Assembly (NCBI GenBank): GCA_900313005.1
Contig: ONZJ01000002.1
Location: 3,693,909-3,757,908 of the forward strand
DNA length: 64,000 bases
Direction of reading: 5' to 3'
Origin: Rhodobacteraceae bacterium EL129
GTDB taxonomy: Bacteria; Pseudomonadota; Alphaproteobacteria; Rhodobacterales; Rhodobacteraceae
Shown: piece by piece, positions 34,717 through 44,681 of the stretch
Position numbering within the stretch: the stretch's first letter is position 1
Layout: each line of letters starts with the position of its first letter
Notes under the pieces: model-generated
Database searches by the model: none
What the model was told of the DNA's origin: nothing
What the model saw: the letters and a program-made list of their open reading frames with translations, nothing else
Position numbers and translations under genes: made by a program

Positions 34717-37164
34717 ATGCCTGAGATTCAAAAAGACGAAACAGCTGGGTCCAAACAACTGCCCAGCCATGCCAAGGTTGTGGTCATTGGTGGCGGTGTT
34801 GTGGGGTGTTCGATCCTGTTTCACCTGGCCAAATTTGGCTGGAAAGACGTGGTTTTGCTGGAGCGGGACGAGCTGACGAGCGGGTCAAGCTGGCACGCGG
34901 CGGGGCAGATCCATACGATCTCAAGTGACCCGAACATCAGCCGACTGCAAGGGTACACGATTGATCTCTATAAGGAGATTGAAGAGACCAGCGGTCATTC
35001 CGTAGGTCTACACATGACAGGTGGCTTCTATGCGGCATCCAACAAGGAGTGGTATGATTACCTGAAGCGCGAGCGGTCCAAAGCGCGGTATATGGGTCTA
35101 AACCAGGAGTTTATCAGCCCCAAAGAATTGGCCGAGCGGCATCCGCTCATTGATACGTCGCAGTATTACGCGGCCCTATGGGATGATCAAGATGGTGATC
35201 TTGATCCAAGCGGGGCCACTTATGCCTTTGCCAAGGCCGCGCGTGTGCACGGGGCGCAATACTTCACACATTGCGGTGTAACAGAGACGAAACAGCGCCC
35301 CGATGGCAGTTGGGATGTGACCACGCCCAAGGGGATGATCAACGCCGAGATTATCGTGAACTGCGGCGGCCTGTGGGCGCGCGAAGTCGGTCATATGCAG
35401 GGTGTGAATATCCCTGTGCAGCCGATGGAGCATCATTATTTGATCACCGAGGCCATCCCCGAAATTGCCGAGCGTACCGAGCGTCTGCCCTGTGGCATCG
35501 ATTATGAGGCGAACATCTATTTCCGGCAGGAACGTCAGGGGATGCTGTTGGGCACATATGAACCCAAAGGGACGCCCTGGAAAGTGGCAGGCACGCCCTG
35601 GGACTTTGGCCACGAATTGTTGCCGCCCGATCTGGATCGGATCGCGGATCGGTTGGAATTGGGGTTTGAGCGCATTCCGGCGCTGGCAAATGCCGGCATC
35701 AAAGATGCCATCAACGGCCCGTTCACCTTTGGCCCCGATGGCAACCCGATGATCGGCCCCGTGCCGGGGATGAAGAACTACTGGTGTGCAGTGGGCGTCA
35801 TGGCCGGGTTCTGTCAGGGCGGTGGTGTTGGTTTGACCATGGCGGAATGGATGATCGACGGCGAACCGTCCATTGATGTCTGGGCCATGGATGTGGCCCG
35901 TTTCGGGGATTGGGCGACGCCTGATTGGGGGACCGTCAAATCGACCGAGAACTATGAACGCCGGTTTGTCATGACCTTCCCGAATGAGACTCTGCCCAAG
36001 GGACGTTTGCAAAAAACCACCGCGCTTTATGACCGGTTGGTCGCCAGGGGTGCGTTGATGGGCCAGGGCTTTGGCCTGGAGAACGCATTGTGGTTTGCGG
36101 ATGGACCCGAGGATGCCCATGAGGAGCCCACGTTTGAGCGCAACCGAAGCCATGACTATGTGGCGCAAGAGGTTAAAGCAGTACAAGAGGCAGTGGGCGG
36201 TATTGAGATCGCTAACTTTGCCAAGCATGAGTTTAAAGGGTCGGGAGCACGCGCGTATTTAGACTCTATTCTGGCCGGATTTGTGCCTAAACCGGGTCGA
36301 TTGACGCTAACTCCGATGTTGACTGAGAAGGGTAAGCTGTACGGTGATCTGACCGTTGCCTGTCTGTCAGAGGATCACTTCATGCTGTTCGGGTCTGGCA
36401 CCATGCAAGAGGCGCACCGGCGTCGGTTCGAGAGAGATTTGCCGGGTAATGTCTGCTATGCAAATGTGTCGGATGACTGGCACGGCATTGCCATCAGCGG
36501 GCCGAAATCGCGTGACCTGATGCAACGCATCACCCGTGACGACGTGAGCGCCGAGGCTTTCAGATTCCGTGATCTGCGGCAGACCTACGTGGGCGGTGTG
36601 CCTGTCATTCTGAACCGCATCAGCTTTTCCGGTGAATTGGGGTACGAGATTTACTGTCGTCCTCAATATCTGCTGAAACTGGCCTCCGAGATCGAAGAAG
36701 CAGGGTCTGATCTGGGCTATCGTTGGTATGGCGCGCGGGCATTGATGAGCTTGCGGCTTGAGAAAGGCTGGGGTGTTTGGGGTCTGGAATTCCGGCCTGA
36801 CTTTGACGCGCTCGAAAGCGGTATGGATGTCTTTATCAACTGGAAGAAGGACTTTGTTGGTAAGGCAGCCACGCAAAAGGCACGTGATGCGGGGCCCAAG
36901 CAGAAACTGGTTACGCTGGTGGTGAATACGGACATCGACGTCACCTTGGACGAGGCCGTTTTGGTGGATGGCGAAGCTGTCGGTTACATCACGTCCGGCG
37001 GATATGCGCATCGGGTGGGTAAATCCATGGCGATGGCCTATGTCAGCGCGACTCATTCAACGCCTGGCACCACGTTGCAGGTGGAAATCCTTGGCGAAAT
37101 GCACGACGCCGCGGTGCAGGGCGCGCCCGTGTATGACGCCAACGGGGCCAATATGCGAGCCTAA
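34717..37164 (+). CDS. FAD-dependent dimethylglycine/sarcosine dehydrogenase-like protein with GcvT domain
   Basis: 815 residues: a DAO-type FAD domain (GGGVVGCSILFHLAKFG, 25-41) with a possible covalent-flavin His60 in SSWHAAG, a FAO_M linker domain (about 385-440) and a GcvT folate-binding aminomethyltransferase domain (about 445-810; YEIYCRPQYLL; GARALMSLRLEKGWG). This is the layout of dimethylglycine and sarcosine dehydrogenases that oxidise an N-methyl group and pass formaldehyde to tetrahydrofolate. With the MttB-like protein upstream it suggests stepwise N-demethylation towards glycine. Exact substrate unproven. Confidence 0.88.
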   Translation: MPEIQKDETAGSKQLPSHAKVVVIGGGVVGCSILFHLAKFGWKDVVLLERDELTSGSSWHAAGQIHTISSDPNISRLQGYTIDLYKEIEETSGHSVGLHMTGGFYAASNKEWYDYLKRERSKARYMGLNQEFISPKELAERHPLIDTSQYYAALWDDQDGDLDPSGATYAFAKAARVHGAQYFTHCGVTETKQRPDGSWDVTTPKGMINAEIIVNCGGLWAREVGHMQGVNIPVQPMEHHYLITEAIPEIAERTERLPCGIDYEANIYFRQERQGMLLGTYEPKGTPWKVAGTPWDFGHELLPPDLDRIADRLELGFERIPALANAGIKDAINGPFTFGPDGNPMIGPVPGMKNYWCAVGVMAGFCQGGGVGLTMAEWMIDGEPSIDVWAMDVARFGDWATPDWGTVKSTENYERRFVMTFPNETLPKGRLQKTTALYDRLVARGALMGQGFGLENALWFADGPEDAHEEPTFERNRSHDYVAQEVKAVQEAVGGIEIANFAKHEFKGSGARAYLDSILAGFVPKPGRLTLTPMLTEKGKLYGDLTVACLSEDHFMLFGSGTMQEAHRRRFERDLPGNVCYANVSDDWHGIAISGPKSRDLMQRITRDDVSAEAFRFRDLRQTYVGGVPVILNRISFSGELGYEIYCRPQYLLKLASEIEEAGSDLGYRWYGARALMSLRLEKGWGVWGLEFRPDFDALESGMDVFINWKKDFVGKAATQKARDAGPKQKLVTLVVNTDIDVTLDEAVLVDGEAVGYITSGGYAHRVGKSMAMAYVSATHSTPGTTLQVEILGEMHDAAVQGAPVYDANGANMRA

Positions 37165-37185
37165 AGCAAGCTGGAGACCGGGGAT

Positions 37186-38166
37186 ATGATGAATGAAAAG
37201 CCCAAGCGTTATGTGTTTCTTCTTGTCCCCGGTTTTTCACCTCTTGGCATGACCTGCGCGCAAGAGGCTTTGGCCCTTGCCAACCGATTTATGCGCGATC
37301 GGGAATACTATGATTGGTTGCTGCTCAGTGAAAACGGGCAGCCTGTGCGCGCCTGGAATGGTGTGCAAGTCATGGTCGATGATGCTCTGTGCGAGCTGCG
37401 CCGGGACGATACGCTGATTGTCTGTGCCGGGGTGGCCGCCAGCGAAGGGGCGAGCAAGCCTATTCTGAACTGGCTGCGCCGTGAATGCCGTAAGGGGATC
37501 GACTATGGCGGTCTCAGCAGTGGTGCGTACATCCTTGCAATGGCCGGATTGCTCGATGGCAAAAGGGCGACGACCCATTGGGAATATGTGTCGGCCATGA
37601 CCGAACTTTTCCCGGATGTGGAAGTGCACGACGGCATCTACCAGGTCGACGGCCGTGTGTTCACTTGTGCGGGATCTGCCAGTTCGATGGATTTGATGCT
37701 GGATCGTATCCACTCGGATTATGGCGCTGAGCTGGCCACGTGGGTGGCGGATCAGATGGTCTATAGTGCGCCAAGGGCGGACAGCCACGCGCAGCGCGTC
37801 TCCTTGGCCGGCCGTATGGGCGTGCGTAACTCCAAACTGCTGCTGGCCATAGAAATCATGCGCAACAATCTAGAGGACCCCCTGCCGCCGTCCGAGGTGG
37901 CACGTGTTGTCGGGATGTCGACCCGCCAGTTGGAACGGCTGTTCTCTAAGTACATGGGAACATCGCCCAAGAAATACTATCTTGGGCTGAGGCTGGAAAA
38001 AGCACGCAACTTGCTGTCACAAACAGATATGTCTTTGATGGATATTTGCGTGCTCTGTGGGTTTCGGGCCCCATCCCATTTTTCCAAGACATATCGCAAG
38101 GCATATGGTGTTGCCCCCAGCCGCGATACGGGGGGATCAAACCTGTTGTTTCCTGGGCGAGAGTAG
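37186..38166 (+). CDS. GlxA-family AraC regulator (GbdR-like)
   Basis: 326 residues: a DJ-1/PfpI amidotransferase-like sensor domain (about 8-180) and a C-terminal AraC double helix-turn-helix (about 215-315; PSEVARVVGMSTRQLERLFSK and LMDICVLCGFRAPSHFSKTY). Pseudomonas GbdR and CdhR, which sense betaine, dimethylglycine or carnitine, share this architecture. Its place 21 bases after the dimethylglycine-dehydrogenase-like gene supports a similar role. It is convergent with the cupredoxin gene at 3 bases. Confidence 0.85.
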   Translation: MMNEKPKRYVFLLVPGFSPLGMTCAQEALALANRFMRDREYYDWLLLSENGQPVRAWNGVQVMVDDALCELRRDDTLIVCAGVAASEGASKPILNWLRRECRKGIDYGGLSSGAYILAMAGLLDGKRATTHWEYVSAMTELFPDVEVHDGIYQVDGRVFTCAGSASSMDLMLDRIHSDYGAELATWVADQMVYSAPRADSHAQRVSLAGRMGVRNSKLLLAIEIMRNNLEDPLPPSEVARVVGMSTRQLERLFSKYMGTSPKKYYLGLRLEKARNLLSQTDMSLMDICVLCGFRAPSHFSKTYRKAYGVAPSRDTGGSNLLFPGRE

Positions 38167-38169
38167 ACT

Positions 38170-38508
38170 CTATTCCAGCATGATATGACCTTTCATATGT
38201 GGATGAAAGGCGCAAAAGTAATCTGTGTCCATACCCGGCTTGACCTTAATTTCGACGGCTTGATCAGTGGGAATTTCCTCGGTGTCCCACCCGAAGTCCT
38301 CAGCCGTTGCGGTATGAGGCGCCAGGTCCTTGTTGATCCACCTGATGACATCTCCAGCGTGCACGGTGATTGTTTCCGGCTCAAATCGAAAAGACGTGAT
38401 CGTCACTTCGTGCACTGTTGATGAACTGGCCCGAGAAGGTGGAACAGGGAGGGCGAAGATCGCCGCCATCCCTGCCAAGACGTCGCGACGCAAGACACGA
38501 TGCGTCAT
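38170..38508 (-). CDS. Periplasmic cupredoxin (amicyanin/plastocyanin-like)
   Basis: 112 residues with a twin-arginine-like signal (RRDVLAGMAAIFAL) and one type 1 copper domain. The copper ligands are His in LAPHTA and Cys, His and Met in YFCAFHPHMKG, the short amicyanin-like spacing. It should be a small periplasmic electron carrier or copper protein. ATG 38508 overlaps the stop of the DUF4142 gene by 4 bases. The redox partner is unknown; the nearby flavoprotein is on the other strand and probably cytosolic. Confidence 0.85.
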   Translation of the reverse strand: MTHRVLRRDVLAGMAAIFALPVPPSRASSSTVHEVTITSFRFEPETITVHAGDVIRWINKDLAPHTATAEDFGWDTEEIPTDQAVEIKVKPGMDTDYFCAFHPHMKGHIMLE

Positions 38509-39032
38509 TCTTCCAATGCCTTGACCATCATTTCCGCGTGCATTTCGTGCGCTTTGAAGATTTCCAAGCCTTGTTCGAACAGCGCCCGCACTTCATCGTT
38601 GTCGATATTCGGAATCATTGCGTTTTCGACCAGGTCATTGACCGTCTGGTGATAGGCCAATTCATTCGCTGCGTAGGCCTTGTCAAAGGCATTGCCGCGC
38701 AATTGTGAGAAATCGTCGATGACCTTTTCGGCGCCTTCGTTCAGGGCCTGGCTAAACCAATTGTCCTGTGCGTCGGCCCCCAGTTTTTCAAGAAGGGCAA
38801 ATGCTGCTTCGTTCACGGCGGTGTGGTCGCGGATCATAGTGTTGGCAAACTCGTGAATGTCTGGATTTGACGAAATTGCCAATGCCAGATGCGCGTATCG
38901 AATGTCGATCACATCCGCCGTATAGGCGGCGTGAGCAAACTCCAGATCGTTCAGGTCAGCCACGTCCTGAGCTTTGGCTGGCCCGGCGATCAGAGCGGCT
39001 GCCAGGGCGAAGCCCGTTAAGAGCGATTTCAT
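38505..39032 (-). CDS. DUF4142 family periplasmic protein
   Basis: 175 residues, signal peptide cleaved near AKAQD (about residue 22), followed by a helical ferritin-like DUF4142 domain with repeated His/Glu/Asp (EFAHAAYTADVIDIRYAHLA; MIRDHTAVNEAAF). The family has no settled function. It is translationally coupled to the cupredoxin and divergent from the AraC gene, which may control both. Confidence 0.8.
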   Translation of the reverse strand: MKSLLTGFALAAALIAGPAKAQDVADLNDLEFAHAAYTADVIDIRYAHLALAISSNPDIHEFANTMIRDHTAVNEAAFALLEKLGADAQDNWFSQALNEGAEKVIDDFSQLRGNAFDKAYAANELAYHQTVNDLVENAMIPNIDNDEVRALFEQGLEIFKAHEMHAEMMVKALEE

Positions 39033-39151
39033 GATTCAGTCTCCTTTTTGGGGTTGGTAGATCTGAAGTAAGTCGCGGGTGGCGATCAATACATGCGCAG
39101 GAATTCGTATTTTTGTGCAGATCGTTCAGAGCTCTGTACATAAGCACCGAA

Positions 39152-40111
39152 ATGGCTATTCATCGTGTCATGCTGGATCTTCTGAGTGATATTCTGACCA
39201 ATCTTTCGGTGCGTGGAACGCTGTATTTTCGGACCGCCTTTACCAGTCCTTGGGGCGTGGCCGTGCCAAGCTATGAAAACGTGGCGCGGTTTCATTTTGC
39301 TCACCGCGGTGGTTGCCTCGTGGCTGTGGAGGGAATGGAGAAGCCCGTTGTCATGGCGCAGGGGGATCTGATCATTATCCCGCACGGTGCCGCGCACGAG
39401 CTGTATTGTAGCCCGGAAACCCGAGATGTGGTTTTGTCTCTCGATACCGTGCTGGAGCGATCGGGTTATACCGGTGCTGGTGTTCTTGTGTACGGAGGAG
39501 GTGATGAAGAGCTGGGTGAAACGCAGCTGATTTGTGGTCACTTCTCGTATGAGAGGACGGCGCGTCATGTTCTCATGGAACGTCTGCCACCCGTCATCCA
39601 CCTGAAGAACTACGGTGAAGATGCAGGGCGCTGGATGGAAGCCACGTTGCGGGTCATCGGAGACGAGGCTGGAGGGCATCGTATGGGTGGCGATTTGATC
39701 GCACTGAAGATGTCCGAGGCGATCCTGGCTCAGGCCATCCGAAGCTTCATCGAAAGCAACGAGGCCACCAAATGGGGTTTGGCCGGGTTCGCCGATATGC
39801 ACCTCAGCCATGCGTTGGATGCGTTTCATAAGGCTCCGCATGAGACCTGGACGGTTGAGCGCCTGGCCCGTGAGGCCGGTTTGTCCCGTACAGGGTTCGC
39901 GGTGCAGTTTCAGCAGAAAATGGAGATGACCCCTATGCAGTATGTGACAGCTTGGCGGATGGAAATCGCCAAGAAATATCTGTCCAATCCGGTGATGACG
40001 TTGACGGATGCCGCGGAGCGCGCCGGGTATGCCTCAGATTCAGCTTTTGCCCGCGTATTCAAAAAGGAAACGGGTATGACACCAGCAGGATTTCGAAAGG
40101 TAGCTATATAG
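39152..40111 (+). CDS. AraC family regulator with N-terminal cupin domain
   Basis: About 319 residues: an AraC-type cupin_6 sensor domain in the first ~200 residues (GDLIIIPHGAAHELY) and a C-terminal AraC helix-turn-helix pair (VERLARE; MTLTDAAERAGYASDSAFARVFKK). The start is uncertain: ATG 39152 or 39170, neither with a good ribosome-binding site. It is divergent from the DUF4142-cupredoxin operon over about 120 bases and is the likely regulator of it. Confidence 0.83.
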   Translation: MAIHRVMLDLLSDILTNLSVRGTLYFRTAFTSPWGVAVPSYENVARFHFAHRGGCLVAVEGMEKPVVMAQGDLIIIPHGAAHELYCSPETRDVVLSLDTVLERSGYTGAGVLVYGGGDEELGETQLICGHFSYERTARHVLMERLPPVIHLKNYGEDAGRWMEATLRVIGDEAGGHRMGGDLIALKMSEAILAQAIRSFIESNEATKWGLAGFADMHLSHALDAFHKAPHETWTVERLAREAGLSRTGFAVQFQQKMEMTPMQYVTAWRMEIAKKYLSNPVMTLTDAAERAGYASDSAFARVFKKETGMTPAGFRKVAI

Positions 40112-40246
40112 CAGTAACGCCGGTGTTTTGAACGATCTGCATGTTTGAATGAATGATCCCGCATAGTATGGTTCAATTTTGATTTCTAAATTCTGTGTAC
40201 CGGCGCAAATGAATTGTGCCTTCGAAACACGGAAAGAGAGATCAAT

Positions 40247-40615
40247 ATGCTTCCCAAATTCATCACCAAAACCATCCATGCCTATCTGGATTACCCCGTC
40301 GCTGTATTGCTTATCGTCATGCCCTTCGTTCTGGATCTTGGCGCGGTCAATATGTTGGCCTTCTGGTTGTCTGTTGTGACTGGCATTGCGGCCTTTGCGC
40401 TGACCGTTCTGACAGATCACCAATTGGGCATGTTACGTGTGCTGCCCTATAGCTTTCATCTGGCTGTTGACGGTTTGGTTGGCATTGCCTTTGTGGCCGC
40501 ACCGATTGCCCTGGGCTTTGCCGGGCTTGAGTTCTGGTACTATATGGCACTGGGTCTGACGGTGCTGGCTGTGGTTGGAATGCACAAGCCTGAAGAGGCC
40601 GCACTCACCGCGTGA
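40247..40615 (+). CDS. Small four-span membrane protein (SPW-like)
   Basis: 122 residues with four predicted membrane spans (about 15-32, 36-55, 68-86 and 90-110). The N-terminal HAYLDYPVAVLLIVMPFVL resembles SPW-repeat proteins, whose function is unknown. AGAGAG lies about 6 bases before ATG 40247. It is monocistronic and followed by a strong terminator. Confidence 0.7.
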   Translation: MLPKFITKTIHAYLDYPVAVLLIVMPFVLDLGAVNMLAFWLSVVTGIAAFALTVLTDHQLGMLRVLPYSFHLAVDGLVGIAFVAAPIALGFAGLEFWYYMALGLTVLAVVGMHKPEEAALTA

Positions 40616-40630
40616 TGGGTATTTTGCCCA

Positions 40631-40679
40631 CCTACATGAACGGGCCGTCCTTTCGGGGGCGGTCTTTCTTTTATGTAGG
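40631..40679 (+). terminator. Rho-independent terminator nested in an outer stem
   Basis: GGCCGTCC (40643-40650) pairs with GGGCGGTC (40657-40664) in an 8-base stem with two G-T pairs, followed by TTTCTTTT. Outside it CCTACAT (40631-40637) and ATGTAGG (40673-40679) form a perfect 7-base outer pair. It terminates the small membrane-protein transcript. Confidence 0.8.
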
Positions 40680-40803
40680 GCTGATGTGAGGTGTTTGTCA
40701 GATGCCCTCACCAACAGGTGACCGGGGTGCAACAAAGTTTTGAATTTCGCAGCGACCTCCCATGTATGGTAGGATAAAATCCAAGTTAAAGGAGTCGGCC
40801 CGA

Positions 40804-41253
40804 ATGACCAAATACACCAAAGACCCCGATGCCATCGCTCGCCTCAGTTCTGAGGAATACCGCGTCACGCAGGAAAGTGGGACTGAGCGCCCTGGGACTG
40901 GCCCTCTGCTGGACAATAAAGAACCCGGTATCTACGTGGACATCGTGTCGGGCGAGCCATTGTTCGCAAGCGGTGACAAATACGAAAGCGGCTGTGGTTG
41001 GCCCAGCTTCACCAAGCCGATTGAGCCCGCGCATGTAAATGAGCTGCGAGATACAACGCATGGCATGGTGCGCACCGAAGTGCGCTCGACACATGGTGAC
41101 AGCCATCTGGGCCATGTGTTCCCGGACGGGCCCCAGGACCGTGGTGGGCTGCGCTATTGCATCAATTCCGCCAGTCTGCGGTTTATCCATCGCGACGAGA
41201 TGGAGGCCGAAGGCTATGGCGATTACCTGAACCAAGTGGAGGAGATATCATGA
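40804..41253 (+). CDS. msrB: Peptide-methionine (R)-S-oxide reductase
   Basis: A 149-residue MsrB. The catalytic cysteine is in [17 protein letters not shown] and [13 protein letters not shown] are conserved. The two CxxC zinc pairs of E. coli MsrB are missing: the first is replaced in [11 protein letters not shown], so this is the zinc-free form. AAAGGAG lies 8 bases before ATG 40804. The stop overlaps msrA by 4 bases. Confidence 0.94.
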   Translation: MTKYTKDPDAIARLSSEEYRVTQESGTERPGTGPLLDNKEPGIYVDIVSGEPLFASGDKYESGCGWPSFTKPIEPAHVNELRDTTHGMVRTEVRSTHGDSHLGHVFPDGPQDRGGLRYCINSASLRFIHRDEMEAEGYGDYLNQVEEIS

Positions 41254-41756
41254 CGGAACGCGCTGTACTGGCCGGAGGTTGTTTTTGGGGCATGCAGGAT
41301 TTGATCCGCAAGATGCCCGGCGTCATCTCAACCCGCGTGGGATACACAGGCGGCGATGTGCCCAATGCCACCTACCGACATCATGGCACCCATGCCGAGG
41401 GGATCGAAGTGATGTTCGATCCGGGCAAAATCTCGTATCGGCAATTGCTGGAGTTCTTTTTTCAGATCCACGACCCAACCACGGTGAACCAGCAAGGCAA
41501 TGACCGTGGCATGTCGTATCGCTCGGCGATCTACTATGTCGACGAAGATCAAAAGGCAGTGGCCTTGGATACGATCGCGGACGTCAATGCATCGGGTCTG
41601 TGGTCGGGCAAAGTCGTGACCGAAGTTGAGCCGGTTGGTGAGTTCTGGCAGGCAGAGCCTGAACATCAGGACTATCTGCAACGCATTCCGAATGGGTATA
41701 CCTGTCATTTCGTGCGTCCGGGATGGACGTTGCCCAAACGAGACGCCGCAGAGTAG
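41250..41756 (+). CDS. msrA: Peptide-methionine (S)-S-oxide reductase
   Basis: A 168-residue MsrA with the catalytic GGCFWGMQD at residues 11-19 and the substrate-pocket [16 protein letters not shown] and YRSAIYY motifs. It repairs the S-epimer of methionine sulfoxide, complementing MsrB. ATG 41250 overlaps the msrB stop (ATGA). No recycling cysteine cluster is visible at the C-terminus beyond TCHFVRPG. Confidence 0.95.
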   Translation: MTERAVLAGGCFWGMQDLIRKMPGVISTRVGYTGGDVPNATYRHHGTHAEGIEVMFDPGKISYRQLLEFFFQIHDPTTVNQQGNDRGMSYRSAIYYVDEDQKAVALDTIADVNASGLWSGKVVTEVEPVGEFWQAEPEHQDYLQRIPNGYTCHFVRPGWTLPKRDAAE

Positions 41757-41819
41757 CAATGTCTTGAGGGCCGAATGAGCCGCAAGTTTGCCCTGAAATG
41801 TCGTTTTCAGTCACAGTAG

Positions 41820-41855
41820 CGCGTCGTGTCCTGATCAGAGGGCACGGCGCGTTTT
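41820..41855 (+). terminator. Rho-independent terminator after msrBA
   Basis: A 12-base stem with two T-G pairs (41820-41831 with 41840-41851; arms CGCGTCGTGTCC and GGGCACGGCGCG), an 8-base loop and TTTT. It separates msrBA from the TmpA-like gene. Confidence 0.8.
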
Positions 41856-41891
41856 GCTATTCTCGGGACATGGAAACCGGAGGGTAGATAG

Positions 41892-43031
<1,140 letters not shown>

Positions 43032-43035
43032 AGCA

Positions 43036-43623
43036 ATGACAAAACAGACTCTAACACAGCACAATATCGTCGATTTTCTGGAAGATATCTTTGAACGCCG
43101 CGGCGGAGAAGAATATCTGGGTGAGCCTGTGACCATGGCCGAACACATGCTGCAAGGGGCCACGATCGCCGAACAGAACGGGCAGGACGAAGAAATCATC
43201 GTCGCCGCCTTGCTGCATGATATCGGGCATTTTACGTCCGAGTTTGGGACGTTCAGCATGGACGACACCGAAGACCGTTACCACGAGGAAGCCGGTGCCA
43301 AAGTACTGGAGTCGTTTTTTCCCTCAGTGGTTACTGATTGCGTGCGCTATCACGTGGCTGCCAAGCGGTACCTCTGTGCGGCCAAGCCCGAGTATTTTGA
43401 TCGGCTGTCCGAGGCCTCGGTGCATTCCTTGAATTTGCAGGGTGGGCCGATGACTGCCGATGAGATGGAGGAGTTTGAACGAAATCCCAATGTCAAAAAG
43501 ATCGTCGCTGTGCGCTATCTGGATGATGCGGGTAAACACGCGGATATGGAAACCCCACGCTTTGCCCATTTCGCGCCTATGGTGCAGCGGGTGGTGGATG
43601 CGCATTGTGCGTCCGCCGACTGA
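43036..43623 (+). CDS. tmpB: TmpB/PhnZ-like HD-domain mixed-valence diiron oxygenase
   Basis: 195 residues. All diiron-oxygenase positions known in PhnZ are found with matching spacing: Tyr27, Glu30, His37, His61-Asp62, His83, His106 and the Asp pair 162-163 in RYLDDAGK. This distinguishes it from HD phosphohydrolases. PhnZ and TmpB cleave the C-P bond of 1-hydroxyphosphonates, TmpB yielding glycine betaine and phosphate. It starts 4 bases after the TmpA-like stop with GGAG upstream, so the pair is one unit. Confidence 0.8.
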   Translation: MTKQTLTQHNIVDFLEDIFERRGGEEYLGEPVTMAEHMLQGATIAEQNGQDEEIIVAALLHDIGHFTSEFGTFSMDDTEDRYHEEAGAKVLESFFPSVVTDCVRYHVAAKRYLCAAKPEYFDRLSEASVHSLNLQGGPMTADEMEEFERNPNVKKIVAVRYLDDAGKHADMETPRFAHFAPMVQRVVDAHCASAD

Positions 43624-43703
43624 CCGGGTAACTGCTATGCACAGGTGACATTTGACGCCCGTGAGGCCCTGCATGTTACAGAGGGATGAAAGGCGGTCGG
43701 CTC

Positions 43704-44627
43704 ATGAAACCTCTCAAAGGTATTGCTCTCAAAATCACGGCGGTGGTGTTGTTCATCATCATGTCGGCCTTGATCAAGGCGGCATCAGACCATGTGCCCG
43801 CTGGGCAGGCTGTGTTTTTTCGTTCGTTCTTTGCCATTCCGGTGATCCTGGGATGGCTTGCGCTTCGACATGACCTGCGCACAGGTCTGAAAGTGGCCTC
43901 GCCCATGGGGCATTTCTGGCGCGGCTTCATTGGTACAGTGGCAATGGGTCTGGGCTTTGCCGGGCTGGCCTTGCTGCCCCTGCCCGAGGTGACCGCGTTG
44001 GGTTATGCAGCACCCTTATTGACGGTTGTTTTTGCCGCCATGTTCTTGAACGAACAGGTGGGCGTTTTCAGGATCAGCGCCGTGGCTCTGGGTTTTGTCG
44101 GTGTTCTGATTGTTTTGTCACCTCGATTGACGACGTTTTCCGGCGAGGCCGTGCAAACCGCACAGGCCATGGGCGCTGTGATGGTGCTGATGGGGGCCAT
44201 GTGTGCCGCATTGGCGCAGATCTACATTCGCAAGCTGGTGGCAACCGAGCAGACCAGCGCAATCGTGTTTTACTTCTCCCTGACCTCAACGTTGCTGTCA
44301 CTGCTCACAGTGCCATTTGGCTGGGTCGTTCCACAGATGTGGGAGGTGATCTGCCTGGTCTTGGCTGGCGTGATCGGTGGGACGGCGCAGATTTTCCTGA
44401 CCTCGGCGTATCGCTATGCCGATGCCAGTGTGGTGGCGCCTTTTGATTATGCGTCGATGATCTTTGCCTTGATGATCGGATATGTGGTGTTTGACGAAGT
44501 CCCGACATCTACGATGCTTTGGGGTGCGGCGTTGGTGATATTGGCTGGCATATTGATTATCTGGCGCGAGCGGCATCTGGGTTTGAAACGTGGTGCCGCG
44601 CGATCGCTGAAGACTCCGCAAGGGTAG
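43704..44627 (+). CDS. EamA family (DMT) transporter
   Basis: About 307 residues with ten membrane spans in two EamA repeats (second from about residue 145). It belongs to the drug/metabolite transporter superfamily, and the substrate cannot be read from sequence. ATG 43704 is preferred over 43686, whose GAGGG is too close to the start. It lies 80 bases downstream of tmpB on the same strand and might move a related betaine, but this is inference. Confidence 0.85.
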   Translation: MKPLKGIALKITAVVLFIIMSALIKAASDHVPAGQAVFFRSFFAIPVILGWLALRHDLRTGLKVASPMGHFWRGFIGTVAMGLGFAGLALLPLPEVTALGYAAPLLTVVFAAMFLNEQVGVFRISAVALGFVGVLIVLSPRLTTFSGEAVQTAQAMGAVMVLMGAMCAALAQIYIRKLVATEQTSAIVFYFSLTSTLLSLLTVPFGWVVPQMWEVICLVLAGVIGGTAQIFLTSAYRYADASVVAPFDYASMIFALMIGYVVFDEVPTSTMLWGAALVILAGILIIWRERHLGLKRGAARSLKTPQG

Positions 44628-44632
44628 CCTTC

Positions 44633-44650
44633 GCGCCCACCCCGGGGCGC
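44633..44650. terminator. Hairpin between convergent EamA and pot genes
   Basis: GCGCCC (44633-44638) and GGGCGC (44645-44650) with a 6-base loop, followed by TTTG. It lies in the 54-base gap between convergent genes and could serve both. Confidence 0.6.
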
Positions 44651-44681
44651 TTTGCGATTTAGCGTGGACCCCAGACCCGCT

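Noticed and set aside
35176..36228. 350-codon minus-strand frame inside the flavoprotein gene
   Set aside because: Composition is typical of an antisense shadow, and the sense frame is a complete 815-residue protein with clear domains.
43036..43623. HD-type phosphohydrolase reading of the TmpB-like protein
   Set aside because: The Tyr27-x-x-Glu30 pair and the spacing to His37, His61-Asp62, His83 and His106 match diiron oxygenases, not plain HD hydrolases.
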